Shown here one piece after another: positions 12,695 through 27,800 of a DNA stretch of 64,000 bases; position 1 is the first letter of the stretch, and every line of letters starts with the position of its first letter. The notes beneath the pieces are model-generated. The model was given only the letters and a program-made list of their open reading frames with translations. It had not been told where the DNA came from and ran no database searches. Position numbers and translations under genes: made by a program. Location of the stretch: contig CAWZYM010000403.1 of NCBI GenBank assembly GCA_963966185.1, positions 62,001-126,000 on the forward strand, written 5' to 3'. This DNA is from Rhabditoides inermis (Eukaryota > Nematoda > Chromadorea > Rhabditida > Rhabditidae).

Positions 12695-13256
12695 CTGAAA
12701 GTGTGATGTACAAACATATATTAAGTATAAGACAACATTTAATAAGTGCAATCAACACGCGAGATGAATAGCTGATAGAGACCACCCGAGACGCTGGAAA
12801 AAGGTCGGCCTGCGGACTCTCGTTTAGTTTGGAATTGCAACAAGGAGAGGATTAAAGACGAGAGAGAGAGACACTGCGCGCGCTTCTAAACTATTTACTA
12901 TCATGTAAACATGGGGAGGAAATGACTGCACGAAATCGGAAGTGTTTTTTTGTAGCGGCCGGAAATGGGATGGGGTGAAGGAAGAGTGACTGTATATCTC
13001 GCGATCTCTGCTAGACCAAATAGCTTATTATAGCAAAAGGTGGTGTATAAAACCTGGTGGGGGGAAATGGCAACACCGTAATTGGAATGACATTATAGAA
13101 GCAAAGAAGCTGCAGGAGGATGCCTCAGTCCGTTCCGAGTCTCTCTCCATCTCTCGCACTCCTTGACTGAGCGAACATGTGAACCCATAAATATACCAGT
13201 CCACCCTCTCTCTCTCTCTCACTTTCCTTCGGGGGCAAAAGAACACAAGTCGGGGC

Positions 13257-13313
<57 letters not shown>

Positions 13314-13664
13314 AGAGTAATAATCGGTGGCGAATCAATGGTTGTTGTGTTTTGGGAGAGGAGTAGGCCGCTTCCCTAGGGGATGCTACTAGAGAGCCCG
13401 GCTAGAGAGGAGAGCCGCCACTCCGATCCACTCCTCTGATAGCAGACGCCACAACACGATTAACATATACCTTGAGACTCACACACACCTACATACAAAG
13501 AAGCTCTGAGTAGGAATCACAATGATGACGGATGAAGACGGAAGAATCCACTCCTACGCACCGACGAAAAGGGGGTGGGGACAGTGAGAGGGATCGGATT
13601 TCGAAAAGAAGAGGGAAGACTCTTGATATGAGGGAGATGCCCCTGGAAGATTATGCCTCCATAT

Positions 13665-13709
<45 letters not shown>

Positions 13710-13956
13710 TTGATTATTTCGACGGGGGCGTCTTCATAATGTCTCCATAGCCGGGCACAGCTGAGCTCCCAGGGATTTTTGAAAAATTCTCAGGGCAACC
13801 TATCCCAACCCACTTCTTCTCTCTTCTTTTGCAGAAACTCACGTAGACGAGAAGAGGAGGAGCAGAAACGAACTCCGTTGCAGGAACGAGGAAGTAGAAC
13901 TGTACAGGAATTGTCAACACACGAGGACCACCCACAGACATCTACTGTGTACTGTG

Positions 13957-13997
<41 letters not shown>

Positions 13998-14496
13998 ACT
14001 TCCTTCTTGTGTCGTCGTAATTACGCATGTGGCAACGAGCCAACGGCACGATGCCTCGGAGAGAGAGAGAGGGAGAGACTGTTGATTGACGCGACGACAC
14101 ACAAAACAAAACATCGCGTCAGCGATACCGGGTACGACACCGGTCCACTCATACTGTGAGTAAGAGGCGGAGAGGGAGGAGGAGGAGGAGGCACTCCGCA
14201 AGCAGCGGCAGCCACTCTCAGCTGGTTAGTGTATGCGGGAGTCTGGGAGGCGCGCGCGCGCGCGGACGCTCCTTTTGTTCGGCCTCGGCCCCCCGGCGCC
14301 GCAATGAAGAAGTGGTGGTAGGATAGAGAAGTACTCCAGTCCAGTCGCCTCCTCCTACTTCAGCCATAATCCTCTCAGAAACCGTCACGCGCCATCGCGA
14401 TGCAATATTTATCACACACACAACTGGGGGGTTGAGATCGGTGGCGGTGTTGAAAGACCGGGAGACAAAACAACAAACAAATTAGTTCAAACATGG
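12695..14496. other. Intergenic, nAChR promoter region and kinesin 3' flank
   Basis: Contains (GA)n at 13259-13310 and 13668-13703 and (CT)n at 13962-13994. The open frames here are microsatellite artefacts; no gene seen. Confidence 0.5.
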
Positions 14497-14824
14497 TCAT
14501 TTGATGAGTGGGAAGTTGGCGGATTGCGGGCTGTAGGGCTCGCCTGTAAATGAATATGCGTAAAGAGAGAGGGATAGAGATGGATAGAGTGGGGGAGATT
14601 GAAGAGAGAGGGCGCGTTGACGTAGTCATTCACCAGCTAATCTCGCATCACATTTGCATATAGGCCAGCTTGCGTGGCGCAAAGAGAATACGTGTGTCAT
14701 TTTTGAGGTTGTCAAAATATCGTCGCTAAATAAGAGCGCATGCACTCTCATAATTCTATTGAAGAAGTGCATGCTGGTCGATGCTTTACTAAACATCTTG
14801 AGAGAGGGGGGAGAGATAGAGAGG

Positions 14825-14868
<44 letters not shown>

Positions 14869-14977
14869 TCACTGAGCACGGGACTCTGTGGCCTCTGGAT
14901 GCGCGGCAGCTGCACACTGTCGCGCTTCTTGCGCGCTGCCATGTACGCCTTGTCCACGTCGTCGGTACTGGAAAGAG

Positions 14978-15027
<50 letters not shown>

Positions 15028-18000
15028 CTCGCTCTCGCTCTCGCTCTCTCTTCTCCCCCCTCTCTGTTCCTCTCTCTCTCACCCGCTACTCGAATCGTCT
15101 ATCCTCGGCAGCAGCTGACTATTCCACGATATCAACGGCTGCAGGTTGCGCAGAGGCACCTAAATGCGTATTGTTACAGTATACTAGTTTACTAGTTATT
15201 CCAAACGGAAAAAAAACAAGACTCGGCTACTGAGGAACTACCGAACTGGCACGTTATTAGATTATGTTCATGAAATGCGACTCCGGATAACCGATTTGAT
15301 TTGATTCGGTTTGATCTATTCCGATTGAGGTACCTGGTAACGTGGTACTCACCAGCTGGTAGTGGAACTGGTTCTTGATGATCCTATATTCTTGCGCCAG
15401 CTTCGCGCGATCGTCTTCTTCCAACTTGCCTGAGAACAAAAAAAGGTATGCAACTGTTAGTCCAGCCACAAGTTGCCACCCTTCTAACAGAACAGCAAAA
15501 AAAAGCATTACAAAACCAAAACTATATGGAACTGTTAGAGTTAGTCCAGTCGCACATTACAGCTCCTTGTTTGTTCTGTAATTCTTTTTTTGCTGATAGG
15601 TCTGATAGAAGGCTAGTCTAGTCACACATTGCCAACCTTCGATCAGGCCGCCTTCTGTCAGCGAAAAAAAAGCATTACAGAACAAAAACAACAGTAAGTC
15701 CTGTCACTCATCCCGAACCTTCGATCAACTTGTCAGCTAGTGTCTCGTATTTCTGCAGCTTGGCCATGGAGTTGTCCGTTTTCCTAACAACAATCGCTTG
15801 GATCGCGAGGTCGTTCATCACGGCGATCTCTGAATTGGATTGGCGATTACCGCATTACCGCATCTCACAATATTGTGCGATGCGAACTCACTCTCCGCTC
15901 GGATGCTCGCCATTTTCACTAGCAGCCCGACCACCTCTTTCTGTTCTTTCGATTGCGCGAGCGAGCGGAGACGGTTTTCGATCGAGTCAAGCGTTTCGGA
16001 GCCCTGTAACCATGTGTGAGTTAGTAGTAGTGAAATTTTAATAGTTCTGAAGCTTCTCACCTTCTTCAGAGCTTTCTCGACCTTTCGCCGCACTTCGAGT
16101 AGTGTATTGAGGCGAGTGTTCTGTGAAAGTGTAGCATTCGAATGAGTGGGGATATGATGTTTTGTGTTTTGTCATTTACATTTTCCCAGATATGTTATTC
16201 GCTGGGTTAGCGGTTATCCGTACTTACGCAGGAGAGAGAGAGAAGATAAATAGTATTAATCATAATAGTCAAGGGCAAGCTGATTATTCCGTGTCTGCAC
16301 TAACAGTTTCAGATCTCACGGGCTACGTTGAGAATTACTTTGTTCATACATCTCTGGTACGGAGCATAGAAAAATCGACAAATTTTCGGTATTCCCCACG
16401 AAAAAATATGCCATCACGTATACCATAAAAACTCGCAGACTCACTACCCACTGCCACATATATGTTCAAGCGCTCTTAACGTGGTTCCCGTGTTTTGACT
16501 CTCCGACCCCGACTTGCTCCGATCTACTCCTGACTGGAATGCAATCTTACATGTTCGTCGACGCCGAATCAGTATTTTCAACAGTCGTGGTTCCTGGTTT
16601 CAACCTCTCATAATACATTAATATGAATCATACCCTGTTCGTGCGAGTGCAGATTTTAGGTGCTCTAACCGTGTGCCTCTTTTTTGACTCTCCGACATTC
16701 TCCGATCTACCCTGACGCGTGCCGCGCCCAGGACATCCAGTTTATAATTATAAAGTGAGGAAGGCTACTAAGAATATAATATAACCCGTACCTGTTCGTC
16801 GACGTCTTGCCGCAGCCGCTCGATCGACTCGACCAGCTTCGCCTCGCTTGTCTCAACAAACATCATGATTGTTTCTTGTTATCACATTATATTCGTTAAA
16901 TTTGTCTATCGAGCAGTCATGTTTGCGATTTCGAACAGAACACTTGACTTGATTGATTCGATTGATCGAGTGTTGATTGTGCATGTCTCAATGAAACGTT
17001 GTACTCTCCTCTCACTTTATCTCGGGCTCTACCTGTTGCCGGTCCCACGCGGCGAGTATGGCCGTCTTGGATGCGCGGCTCATCTCCACCTCGCACGCCT
17101 CCTGATTCGCCTTCATCAACCGCTCCCTGAACACTGGCGTTGCCTGTTAGCCGATCACAGTTTGTCTTCCTGTGCTACTACCAGTGTTATTACGTTTGAT
17201 GTCTTTGTTGTCGCAATCCACATTATCCGCGTCTAACGTTAGATATATACCACTTATCGTTCCCCCCTATTTGTCAATTCTCGGTGTTCCCATCGACCCG
17301 GTGTGATATTGTGATATGACAGGGTCGAGAGGTGCATTTGCGCGCCGCCACAACAGCGTGTCACCACAATAACATGCCTGAGTTTGTGTTGCTTGTCACT
17401 GGTGGTGATGAACTGCTCCTTGAGCTGCGAGAAGAGCGACAGCGGCGAGCGCTCGTTCTCTTTCGCGTCGACGGTGGGAAGATGACTGTAAACAAGGGGG
17501 AATAGGACAATTAGAACGAGCCGACTGCCCCCACCTCCCGTGGTGCGTGCTCCTGCGCGTATGATGCGCGTTCGTGTTGTTGTTCCATCGAAAAAATGAA
17601 TCGTTGAATGAAATATTTTTCTGAGTAACAAAATGAGAAAAACAATATGTATCCGAAAAAACGTATCCGAAATAAAATAAGATCGTGCTTCAGTAAACAC
17701 CGGCATCTGGTGCCATGTAATTATGCACGTGGTACATAATTCGCGCGGGACAACATTCCGAATATTTTCATTGTTTTCTGCGTTTTGTATGTTGTATGTT
17801 ATGTTTTATTGTTGGTAAATGTTATAAATCAGTTAGTTTATTGCAGGGTGTCATCCTGCTGCCATATACTCGTCATCACTTATTACGCATTCGAAACCGG
17901 GAGTCTCCTACCTATAGTATATGGCAAGGGAAATTTCTCTGTCACGCGACTATAAGCTTCATTTGCATATTTTTGTGACTTTTGTAATGGCTGGTGGACT

Positions 18001-21000
18001 CGTGATGATGCCGAGATGTCAGCAAAATCCTCTGCCCGCGCCGGGATTCGAACCCGCGAGTGCGGCGAGTGTAGGCGCGCCCGTGCGCCTTAGACCACTA
18101 CACCACTTGGGCTTGTGCGAGCAGTGTGCGAGAGAGCAATGAGGATGCAGCGAGGGGGCGTGGCCTGCGATAGCGCACGTGTGTGTGTGAATGGGCGATT
18201 GCGAATGATATCGATGATTGCGCAACGGGGATGAAGGGGACAATGTGTTGGGGAGTGGTTGGGCTAATGTATTCAATAGTATTTGCATTGATATCGATTG
18301 ATTAATAGTTAATAAACATATCAAATGCACGGGTTTTAATTGGTTGGTGTGTGCAATCGACTGTAATGAAGCAGGTATGCGTTGTGGGCACGTTTTGTAT
18401 GTTTCAATATTTTCTTTTCATTATATTCTTTTGTTCTAATCGCGTTTTCTCACTTTGATATGCGTTCAATATCAAAATAATCGCTTGGAACCCGTTTCGC
18501 AAAGATATCGTGTTTTGTTGTGCGGTGTATGGTGTAGCACAGTGATGATGACAATTCAATCAGCTGGGCGTGCGTGTTTTTGTTTATTTCTTTGTTTTGC
18601 GATGTTTTTATAATGTAATTTGTGTTGTAATGTGTTTTATATTTTTTGTCGATACCAATTTGACGTGTTGTATGCGTTTGTCTTGCGTGTCGCACTCGTT
18701 TAGTCGCGTTTTCGCACATCATGCAATTTCGAATGTTTTTGAATTTCGTTGATTTTGTTGTTGTTCTGTTTTGCGTTGTTGTTTTATTAGTTTGCAACGT
18801 GTTCTACATGTTTATTATTATTTGTTTCAGGGTCAACCACCAAGGACAAGCCGGTCTGCTGCTCCATCGCCGAGCCTGTGAAGGTGTGTAATTTTTTTGT
18901 TTACGTTTCACGATGTGTGATCACATTGGACCGTATTATTATTGCGTAGTATGTTTTTGATCAATGTTCTTTGTTGTACTATTTATAATACAGTTTGTTT
19001 CAGAGCCGCTGCTCTCCATTCGGCCGCTCTTCTGCGGCATCGACGCTGGCCTGTGCGAGGTGTGCTTGTTATTGTTTTTACAGTTTGTTTTACGATGAAT
19101 GATAAGTTCGAACGAGTTGTACTTGTGTTGTTGTGTGTTGTAATACGAATTGTTGCAGATTCGTGCTCGCGAGGACTTGCTGCCGGTCTGCTGCCCCGTC
19201 GTCATCTTCCCCGTCTTCACCAAGTTCAGGATGTGTTCGTTATTATTTTTTATTGTTGTTTTGTAAGCAAATCACAACGTGTCCAAGATGTTTAATATTG
19301 TTTGTTTCAGGGCCAACCATCAAGGACACGCCGTTTCGCTGTTGTGTCTCCGAGGCTGTGAAGGTGTGGTTTTTATTTTTTATTATGTTTTCACGATCTC
19401 TGATGACATTGGACCGTGGTATTTTTGTGTAGTTTGTTTGTGATCGTTGTACTTTGTTGTGTTATGTGCAAAACTATTTGTTTCAGAGCCGCTCCTCCTT
19501 TGTCGGCCGCTTCTCCCTCGTCCTCGACGCCGGAGTGTTCAAGGTGTGCTTGTTTTTGGGTTTTTTTGTTGTGTCTTGTGTTGTAATACCAATTGTTGCA
19601 GACTCGCGCCTACGAGGATGGGCTGCCGGACTGCTGCGGCTGTCTCTGTTGCTCCATCGTCACCAAGTACAAGGTGTGTTCTTTATTTTTTTATTATATT
19701 GTTTTTGTGAGTGAACGTCTAACTTGTTGTTCAGGGTTCTGCTGCCGACGTTCTCCCTCTTGCTGGTGTCGGGCTCGTCGTCGCTGGACTACAAGACAAA
19801 GAAGCTCAAGACGGACGCGCTCTCGACATAAAGGTAGACGTTTATTCTCAGATTTTGTACCTATACATAGATTGGAGTTTTGGATGTGTGGTTGTAGCAT
19901 TAAAAACATGTACACATTGTGTTGTAGTTTGTTTAAACTAATAAAACACTCTTTAGCAAACATGCTGTTGTGATATGAACTATGGTGGTGGTTTGTGAGT
20001 TACGGTTTTGGTAGATGGAGTATTTACAAAGGATGGAGTTGGAATGATTGTAGTTCAATTGATGATGTTTACTGTTTGGTTTTTTGTTCTTCCTCGACCT
20101 GCACAACGTTGATTAAGTGGACACATTGCTTGACAGATCGTTCCATCAGCCTACAACATACGACACAGCGGGGGCAGCGTGTCCCTCTTACTTGTCCACT
20201 CCCACTTCTTCAACTTGCGAGACCGCACGTTTTCGTATTGAATGCATAGCAGGCTGGATCAATAATTGTAGGGGGGGGGTCGAGGGGGGGCGGAGCCCCC
20301 CTCGGCGGGGGGGTCCAAGGGGGGGCGGCAGCCCCCCCTTGAGGTATAAAAAAGTTAAGACCATTTTTTTCAAAAAAAGTTCTACCAAAATGTAATCACT
20401 TTTCACTCCCGCTTTGTATCCACTCCCTCTCCCAGGCTAGTCTCTATCTACAGTATATGAAAGTCGGAATTTCTCTGGAACGCCACTTTAAGCTTCATTT
20501 GCATATATGCAAATTTCCAGATGATGTAATGGTATAGGGGGATAGAGGACGATGCCAAGATGTCAGCAAAATCCTCTACCCATACCCGGATCCGAACCTG
20601 TGAGGTGTTCGGATCGGTAGGCGAACGCGCTACCACTGCGCTATGTGCGCTCGTATCAGCCATGCGTGAGAGAGCGATGAGGAGGCAGCGAGGGGGCGTG
20701 GCCTCGGCACAGTGTGTGTGTGTGTGTGAGCGGGCGATGGCGGATAATATCGATTGCGCAACGAGGATGAAGGGGGCAATGTGTGGAATGTGTTGGGGAG
20801 TGATTGGGCTAATGTATTGAATACGTTTTGCATTGATATCGATCGATTAAACGTGATTAAACGGATCGTTGCACGTGTTTTAGTGGGTTGGTGCGTGCAA
20901 TCGGCTGCGATGAGGCGGGTATGCGTTGTGGACATGTTTTGTTCGTTCAATATGATCAGTATATTTTATTCTTCCGTTCTGATAACGTTTTGTCATTTTA

Positions 21001-21829
21001 ATCAGCGTTTAATATCAAAATAATCGCTTGAAACGCGATTCGCAAAACCATAGTGTTTTGTTGTGGACTGTATGGTGTAGCACAGTGATGCACGAAAGAT
21101 GACCACTCAATCAGCTGTGCTGCGTGTTTATGTTTATTTATTTGTTTTGTGATGTTTTTATAATACAATTCGTGTTGTAATGTGTTTTATAATTTTTGTC
21201 TTTACTGTCTTGACGTGTTGTTTGTGTTTGTTTTGCTTGCCGCACTCGATTTGTCGCGTTTTCGCTCATGTTGCATTTCGAATGTTTTTGAGCTCGTATT
21301 TCGTGCTTACAGTTTTCTCGCGTTTTCGTCCGTTAATTTCTTTTAAAGTGTTGGTTGTTGTAATGTGTTCATTGCAGGTAATTCGCTCTCTGTGAGCCCC
21401 ATCAACCCGCCCTACACCACTTCCCCGCCATCAAGGTGAGACTTTTTTTTATATTTCTATTTGTTTCGGTTTGATAAACGTTGATTTGTTTTAATTAATA
21501 TAATTTGTTTCAGGTCATCTCTGTGTGGATCGACCGTCCCACCTTCTTCAGCTCATTCCTCTTGAGGTATGCGTTTTATTTTGACCATATAATTTATGTT
21601 TCACGTCACTTTACAAATTCTAACAGCTATAGTAGTATTCCATCAGTGTTGTTCCACCATGTTTTATTGTAGTATGTTGATTTACGTTTACATGAGCTGT
21701 GTTGCAGCATCCCGTGTGTGTCTCGCTGCACACCTTCACGCGGCGCATCGACGGAGTCAATCTCAAGTTGGTGGGTGTCTTTTTTCTGGAATTTTCTTTT
21801 TAAATGCATTGCGGCGTTCTATATTAGAA

Positions 21830-21892
<63 letters not shown>

Positions 21893-24800
21893 GGTCTCCT
21901 ATTTCTTCGGAGCGACCGCCCGCTTCCTGCCTCCCGTAGCTCATCCATCCCGAGGTATGTGTCGTATTTTGTTCAGATATTCTTTTATGATTCATGTTAT
22001 TTGGATAGTTCTAACGGGAAAAGCGTCTTCTATCGGTATAGTTTACCCGAGTTTTTATAATAGTATGTACATATACGATCACATGAACGTTCACTTATGT
22101 TATTTAATATTATATGTTTGTATGTTGCAGCTCTTCGAGTGTGTGGCGCACTCGTGCACGCGGTGCAGCTACAGTATCAAGTTCGAGGAGGTGGGTTTTT
22201 TTTTTAATTCAATTTTTTTTTTATTTTTTAAAATTGTGCAAGTATTCTAATGGTACCATTTAATGATTCAATATGTTTAGTGCACCCGTCCCAGCCTGCC
22301 TGCCGTGCTGTGGCTGCAGTTCGTCCTCGTCGCCGCCGACGTCACCGTCAAGAAGCTGCCCCGGAAGAGGTTGGTGTTTTCTTCACTCTTTTTTAATACT
22401 CGTTCGAACGTATCTATCACGTGGAATTGTTTTGTGGGACAGATTTAGTTGTAATATAAATACTTATATTGTATGTTGTAGTTTGACGTCCTCCTTCTCG
22501 GACAATACACAAAATGAGCTCAAACGAGACTCAAGTTGCCATTGAGCAAGGTTATCACTATACTGATCTGACAGAACAACTTGCTGATGACCACCTGCAA
22601 AAATATGTTGACCACTTGGTGCTTTCCTCTGCGCAGAACATGCGTGCCTGGGTCGTAGACGTTAACTTGTCGCGAGTGTATGCCACCGGAGTGGTCCTTC
22701 CCATTGACATCCCCAACATGGTATACAAATGTGGCGTCGTCGATCCTGATGTCGTCCTCGTTCCTGTTCATGTTCCTGGTCACTACTACATGATCGCTAT
22801 CCATCCCAACTCAAACGAGTTCACTGTGTATGACTCAATTGCTGGCAACACTCGGTGCAAAGCCGATAACCCGTTTCTCTTGTATCTGCGCAAGAATGTG
22901 CTTCCTCATGTGAGTCGTTCGAATGCTCCGCCAGTGCTCAAGGCTGGCGAATGTGACATTCAGCCGGATGCTACTTCGTGTGGCTTTTTCGTTCTCTCCA
23001 ACATGGAGCACATGATGCATGGTCGTAGTCCGCTCGCGTCGATGAACAGCTTTGCGAAGGTAATGAGGTATCGGCAGAAAGTGCAAGCCTTCTGCTTCAA
23101 GAAGTTCTTCCTCGACAAGCAGCAGCAGCAGGTAAGAAAGGTGAGTGAAACGCGGAGAAAGTCTGCGGCCGGAGTTGAGCAAACGTCTCCTCACGGTTTG
23201 GCCCTGACAAAGTCTGTGGCCGGAGTAGAGACAAAGTCTCCTCCCAATGTGGCACAGACCAAGTCTGTGACCGGAGTAGAGACCAAGTCTCCTCCAAGTG
23301 TTTCCTTCTCCCCCACTTACAGCTCCGTCGTATCTTCTCCGCCCCGTTCTGCCCCGGTTCCTCCGATGTCTCGGCTCCCTCTGCAATCTCACTTTCCTCC
23401 CTTGACGGTAAAAGAGATGCTCCAGACATCTAACAGGAGTCGTCCATCCGCTCGGCCCGCGGCTTCTCCGCAATCTTCCAGTCTGCGAAAGCGGCGTTCC
23501 GGCGAGGGAGTGGTGAATCAAGAAACTATTCAGCGCATGATGCAACTTGCAATGGGCTCCAATCCCCCGTTATCTTCTCCTCTTGCCGCTCCTCCTCTTG
23601 CCGCGCCTCCTCTTGCCACTCCTCCTCCTTGTCCTCCTCCTCTAACTGCCACTCCAGTGAAGCGAGGTAAGACAGTTGTTCCGCTGCCTTCTCCGATCAC
23701 CCCGTCTGCCGCGCCTCAACCCGCTCCTACTCCCAGTGGGAAGTCGACAAGGCAAGCAGACAAGGTTGACAGTGACATCCTTCAACGGATGCTGGCGCTT
23801 GCGGCTCAGCCCAGCACTCCAAAGAAGCCTGCTCCTCGAAAGAGAAAATGTAAAGAGACGATTTCTGAAAGTGTGAATGATCCTGCGTTGTTGAGTAAAT
23901 ATCAAGTGTATCGTGTGCGCAAGAGCAATGATCCTGCTCATGATAACGCTTCTCAACTCGAAGCTGCTCGAGTTCGTAAAGATAAGCTTCGAGCCTCGGT
24001 TGAAAAGCGTCGCCGCGAGCAAGAAGCTGACACTTCTGCTCATAAGTCAAAGTATGTACGCAAGACTTTGAACTTTTTTAAGGCTGCATCTGATAAGACT
24101 TTTTGTCCGGAGTACATGGATCTTGGTAAGATGGAAGAGTGTTTGTTCGACTATTGCCGCGCTTTGAAGTTCAAGCAGGAGACGTCGGGTGTGTGTTGCA
24201 GCAATGGCGCCGTGAACATTCCCGATGCTCCCTCCATTCGTTCCAACTTGATGATTAAGCTGTATGATCTGGCTCGCGAAAAGCGATCGTATTATAACTC
24301 GTTCCACAACTATAATAAGAACTTGGCAATGGCGTCGCTGGTGATGCGTCGCGCGGACAACGTTCCGAAGGGTGAGCCGGTGGTGGTAGTTCAGGGTAAG
24401 ATGAGCACGGGAGTGTGTCATCTACTGCCATCGGAGACGGGTAAGCCCGGTTTCGCACATCTCTACTATGTGCCAGGTGCTAAGGAGAACATTTGGGGTC
24501 GGATGTCTGACAGCGACGAAGTCGATAGGAAGCTGCTCGAAGAGCTGTATGAGATTCTCTGCACACATAACCCGTACTCTGCAGCATACAAATCGACTTA
24601 CAAGCTTTATATGGATTTAGTGAAACAGAACATTGAGGCCGGTCGTCCGGATTTGGTTCCCTGTGTTGGCATGAAGTTTGTTTCGCACAAGGATAGACGA
24701 GTAACGAACATGGTGAAGGGGCATCATCCCGGAATCCTCAATGTTCCTGGTAACAAGTCTGAAGTGGCGGTGTTGTATAGTGCTGCGGACGGTAGTCCAC

Positions 24801-27800
24801 CCACACTGGAGCAGCTCAAAGAGAGCTCCTGGGTTATGACCCACAACGGGCAAGCGCGGCCAATGCCGCATTATGATGTCAATGCGGATCCGCTGATGTT
24901 TCCGGTTTTGTTTCCAGAAGGCAATCCGTTCTTCCGTCGTTTTGTTGTAAGGAATGGGTATGTGAGTGAAGGCGAAGACGAGGACGACGACGACGAGAAT
25001 AATGATGACGCCAACGATATTCTGAACATCCATGGTGACCAAGAAGGTCAACTTTCCGCCGGTGACTTGAGTGATTCCGATGAAGTGCCTGGTGACAAAA
25101 AGAAGACAAAGAAGCGTAAGTTTGTCAGTTACTCGGAGCTGGCTCGGTATTCGTATCGTCGAACGATGAGTAACAAGGATTTGCATTGGATTCTCGGAGC
25201 GGGTAAGATGCTGCAGCTCCACGGCACGTTCACGTTCACACGTGTCGAGTCTGAGCGTCTGGCGCAAATTCGCCGCAAACAACAAGAACTGTTGAAGATT
25301 GAACACAACGAGTACTTCAACTGGATGAGGGCGAGGATGGAGAGTAGGGGGATACAAGTAGGGCAGTTTGTTTATATGCCTGCTGTTTTTGTCGGTAGCA
25401 AGAAATGGTGTGAGGACAACTACCATAATGCGATGGCCATGGCAGCGCAGTGCGGCAAACCGCACCTCTTCATCACTCTAACCGGGAATCCCGGTTGGAG
25501 TGAAGTGACAGAGAACCTTATTGGCAAGAATGCCATGGACGATCCGGACTTGTTGGCTCGTGTTTGTAAGTTGAAGTTTGATCAGGCATGGCACCTGATC
25601 AAGAATAAGGAGATCTTTGGTAAGGTGAAGTCGATCTGGTGGAGGATAGAGTTTCAGAAGCGCGGCGTTCCTCATTGTCACATGCTTGTAACTCTTGAAG
25701 AGGACATTTCCGAGGAGGATATACCAAAGTATATCTCCGCGGAAATTCCTGTTCTTCCTGACGAGAATGATCCGAACTATGAGAATATGAAGAAGCTCAA
25801 AGAGCTGGTGTTGAAGCACATGGTGCATAACCCTTGCACTGGCAAGAATCACTACACATGTCGCAAGGACGACCCCAAGTATTGTAAGAAAAAATTCCCT
25901 AAGCCGTTCAGGGATGAGATGGTGATTGACAAATATGGTATGCCACATTATCCTCGTCCTAATAATGGTGAATGGGCGGTCCTCAAGGACGGTACAACTC
26001 AGGTTACAAACCGAGACATTGTACCATATAACCATTTGTTGATGCTGGCGCTGGGAACACATTGCAATGTGGAGTACTGTGGTTCCAGCGCGTCTTACAA
26101 GTACATTTCTAAGTATTTGACCAAGGGCGTTGACACTCTTCTTGCCGCACTTTCATCTGGCAACATGGACAAGATCAAGGACTACATGAAGATGGGTAAG
26201 GACGGAGCAGAGAAGTTGTACTTTGACGAGGCGGAAGAGTATGTAAAGTTGCGATATTTGTCCGCCTGTGAAGCGTTCTATCGACTTCACAACTTTGGTC
26301 TTGTCAGGTCAACGCACACGGTAAAGACGATTGGTGTGCATTTGCCTGGCGAACAGCCTATCATTTTCAAGAAGGGCAATGTCCCGAAATTGAGTAAAAC
26401 GAAGTCTATGTTCCTCGCTTACATGCAGAAGGTGAGAGAAGATCCGGAGGCTGCACATCTGACGTTTGAGGAGTTGTCGAGACAGTATCGGTTCGATCAG
26501 AAAACATCAACATACAGGAAATATAAGTATGACATGAATGTTGTAACAAGGTTGTTCCAAGTGAATCCTCGCAATGTCGAGAAGTTTGCGCTGCGTCTCA
26601 TTGTACAGGCTCGTCCGATCAAGTCGTACGAGGATGCGAGGACTGTAACTGGTGTTGTCTATGAAACGTTTAACGAGGCTGCAATCGCCGCCGGACTGAT
26701 CCACAACGACCGCACCTGGGACGAGTGCATGGCGGAGGCGGCTCATTCCGACATGCCGAAGCGGCTGAGGAATCTGTTCGCTTCCATCCTCCTCCACTGC
26801 TCACCTCCAGATCCGGTGGGATTGTGGGACAAGTACAAAGAGAGAATGGCTCCGCGCAACATGAACAGGTCGTTAGATGAGAATATTGCGACTGCTCTGA
26901 GAAGACTCAAATGGATTCTCGAGCGAAACGGTCATACTCTAACCGAGTACGGTCTTCCCGATGACGCTGCCGAGGATGATGAAGACGACGACATGAACAT
27001 GGTGAACGTGGTGAACAGTCCACTCAATCCTGAACAGGATAGCGTGGTTTTTCATGTGATGGCAGCTGTGCGACAGGCGAAAGAGTCTCGTAGTGACGTT
27101 TGCTTTTCGATGCAGGGGAGTGGCGGTACCGGCAAGACGTTTGTGTATAATCAGATTATTGCTCTATGTAAGAGGGAAAACCACAAGGTGTTGGTGGTGA
27201 GTAGCACCGGTATCGCCGCGACTCTGCTGAATGGAGGTCAGACGTCTCACTCCGCCTTCAAACTGCCTCCCAAGTTGAACAAGGATAGCGTGAGCGGTAT
27301 TAAGGCGCACTCGGATCAGGGCAAGCGACTTGGTGAGGTCGATCTGGTAATTTGGGATGAGTGTACAATGAGCATAATGTACGCGCTGGAGTGTGTGAAC
27401 AATGTGCTCAAGTTGTGCGCGTCTGGCGTGAACGCCAATAAGCCGTTTGGTGGTGTGGTGATGCTGTGCGGAGGCGATTGGAAGCAGCTTCTTCCAGTAT
27501 TGGAGGGAGAGGATCCCGTCGTGTCCGCGAGTGTCACTTTAAAGCGCAGTCCTCTTTGGGCGTCGTTTAAAACGTTCACTCTCAAACAGAACATGCGTGT
27601 CAAACAAGGCGAAGCTGAGTTTGCCAAGTTTCTCGAGTTGGTAGGCTCGGGTGAACATGAGCAAGTTGACGGTCGTTTAATGTTACCTGAACGGTTCCTC
27701 GTCAACTCGGAGAACGAGATTGTCAATTGGTTGTACCCTCCGAGCGTACTCAAGTCGCCGGAGGAGATGGCCAAAGTGGCTATTCTTGTGTTGAAAAATG

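Larger units (their letters stand above)
17904..20440 (+). mobile_element. Helitron element 1 of 5 (non-autonomous, 2.5 kb)
   Basis: The 5' end TCTCCTACCTATAGTATAT starts at 17904 and the 3' end CCCAGGCTAG stops at 20440, directly followed by element 2. It carries a minus-strand tRNA-like gene, two successive sets of exon-like segments (18831-19833), a polyadenylation signal AATAAA at 19940 and a double G/C hairpin at 20271-20346. No Rep/helicase remains. The first 1 kb closely matches element 3, and the region after AATAAA matches elements 2 and 3. The base before the 5' end is G, not the A expected of canonical A|T insertion, so the outer left boundary is slightly uncertain. Confidence 0.8.

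Noticed and set aside
22482..22517. ATGA stop/start overlap between an upstream exon ending FDVLLLGQYTK and the Rep ATG
   Set aside because: Attractive, but the donor at 22369 leaves phase 2, which reads the last exon in another frame; the overlap depends on unproven splicing.
22835..23545. Minus-strand open frame of 236 codons within the Helitron ORF
   Set aside because: Shadow of the Rep ORF; low-complexity RR-rich reading and no domain.
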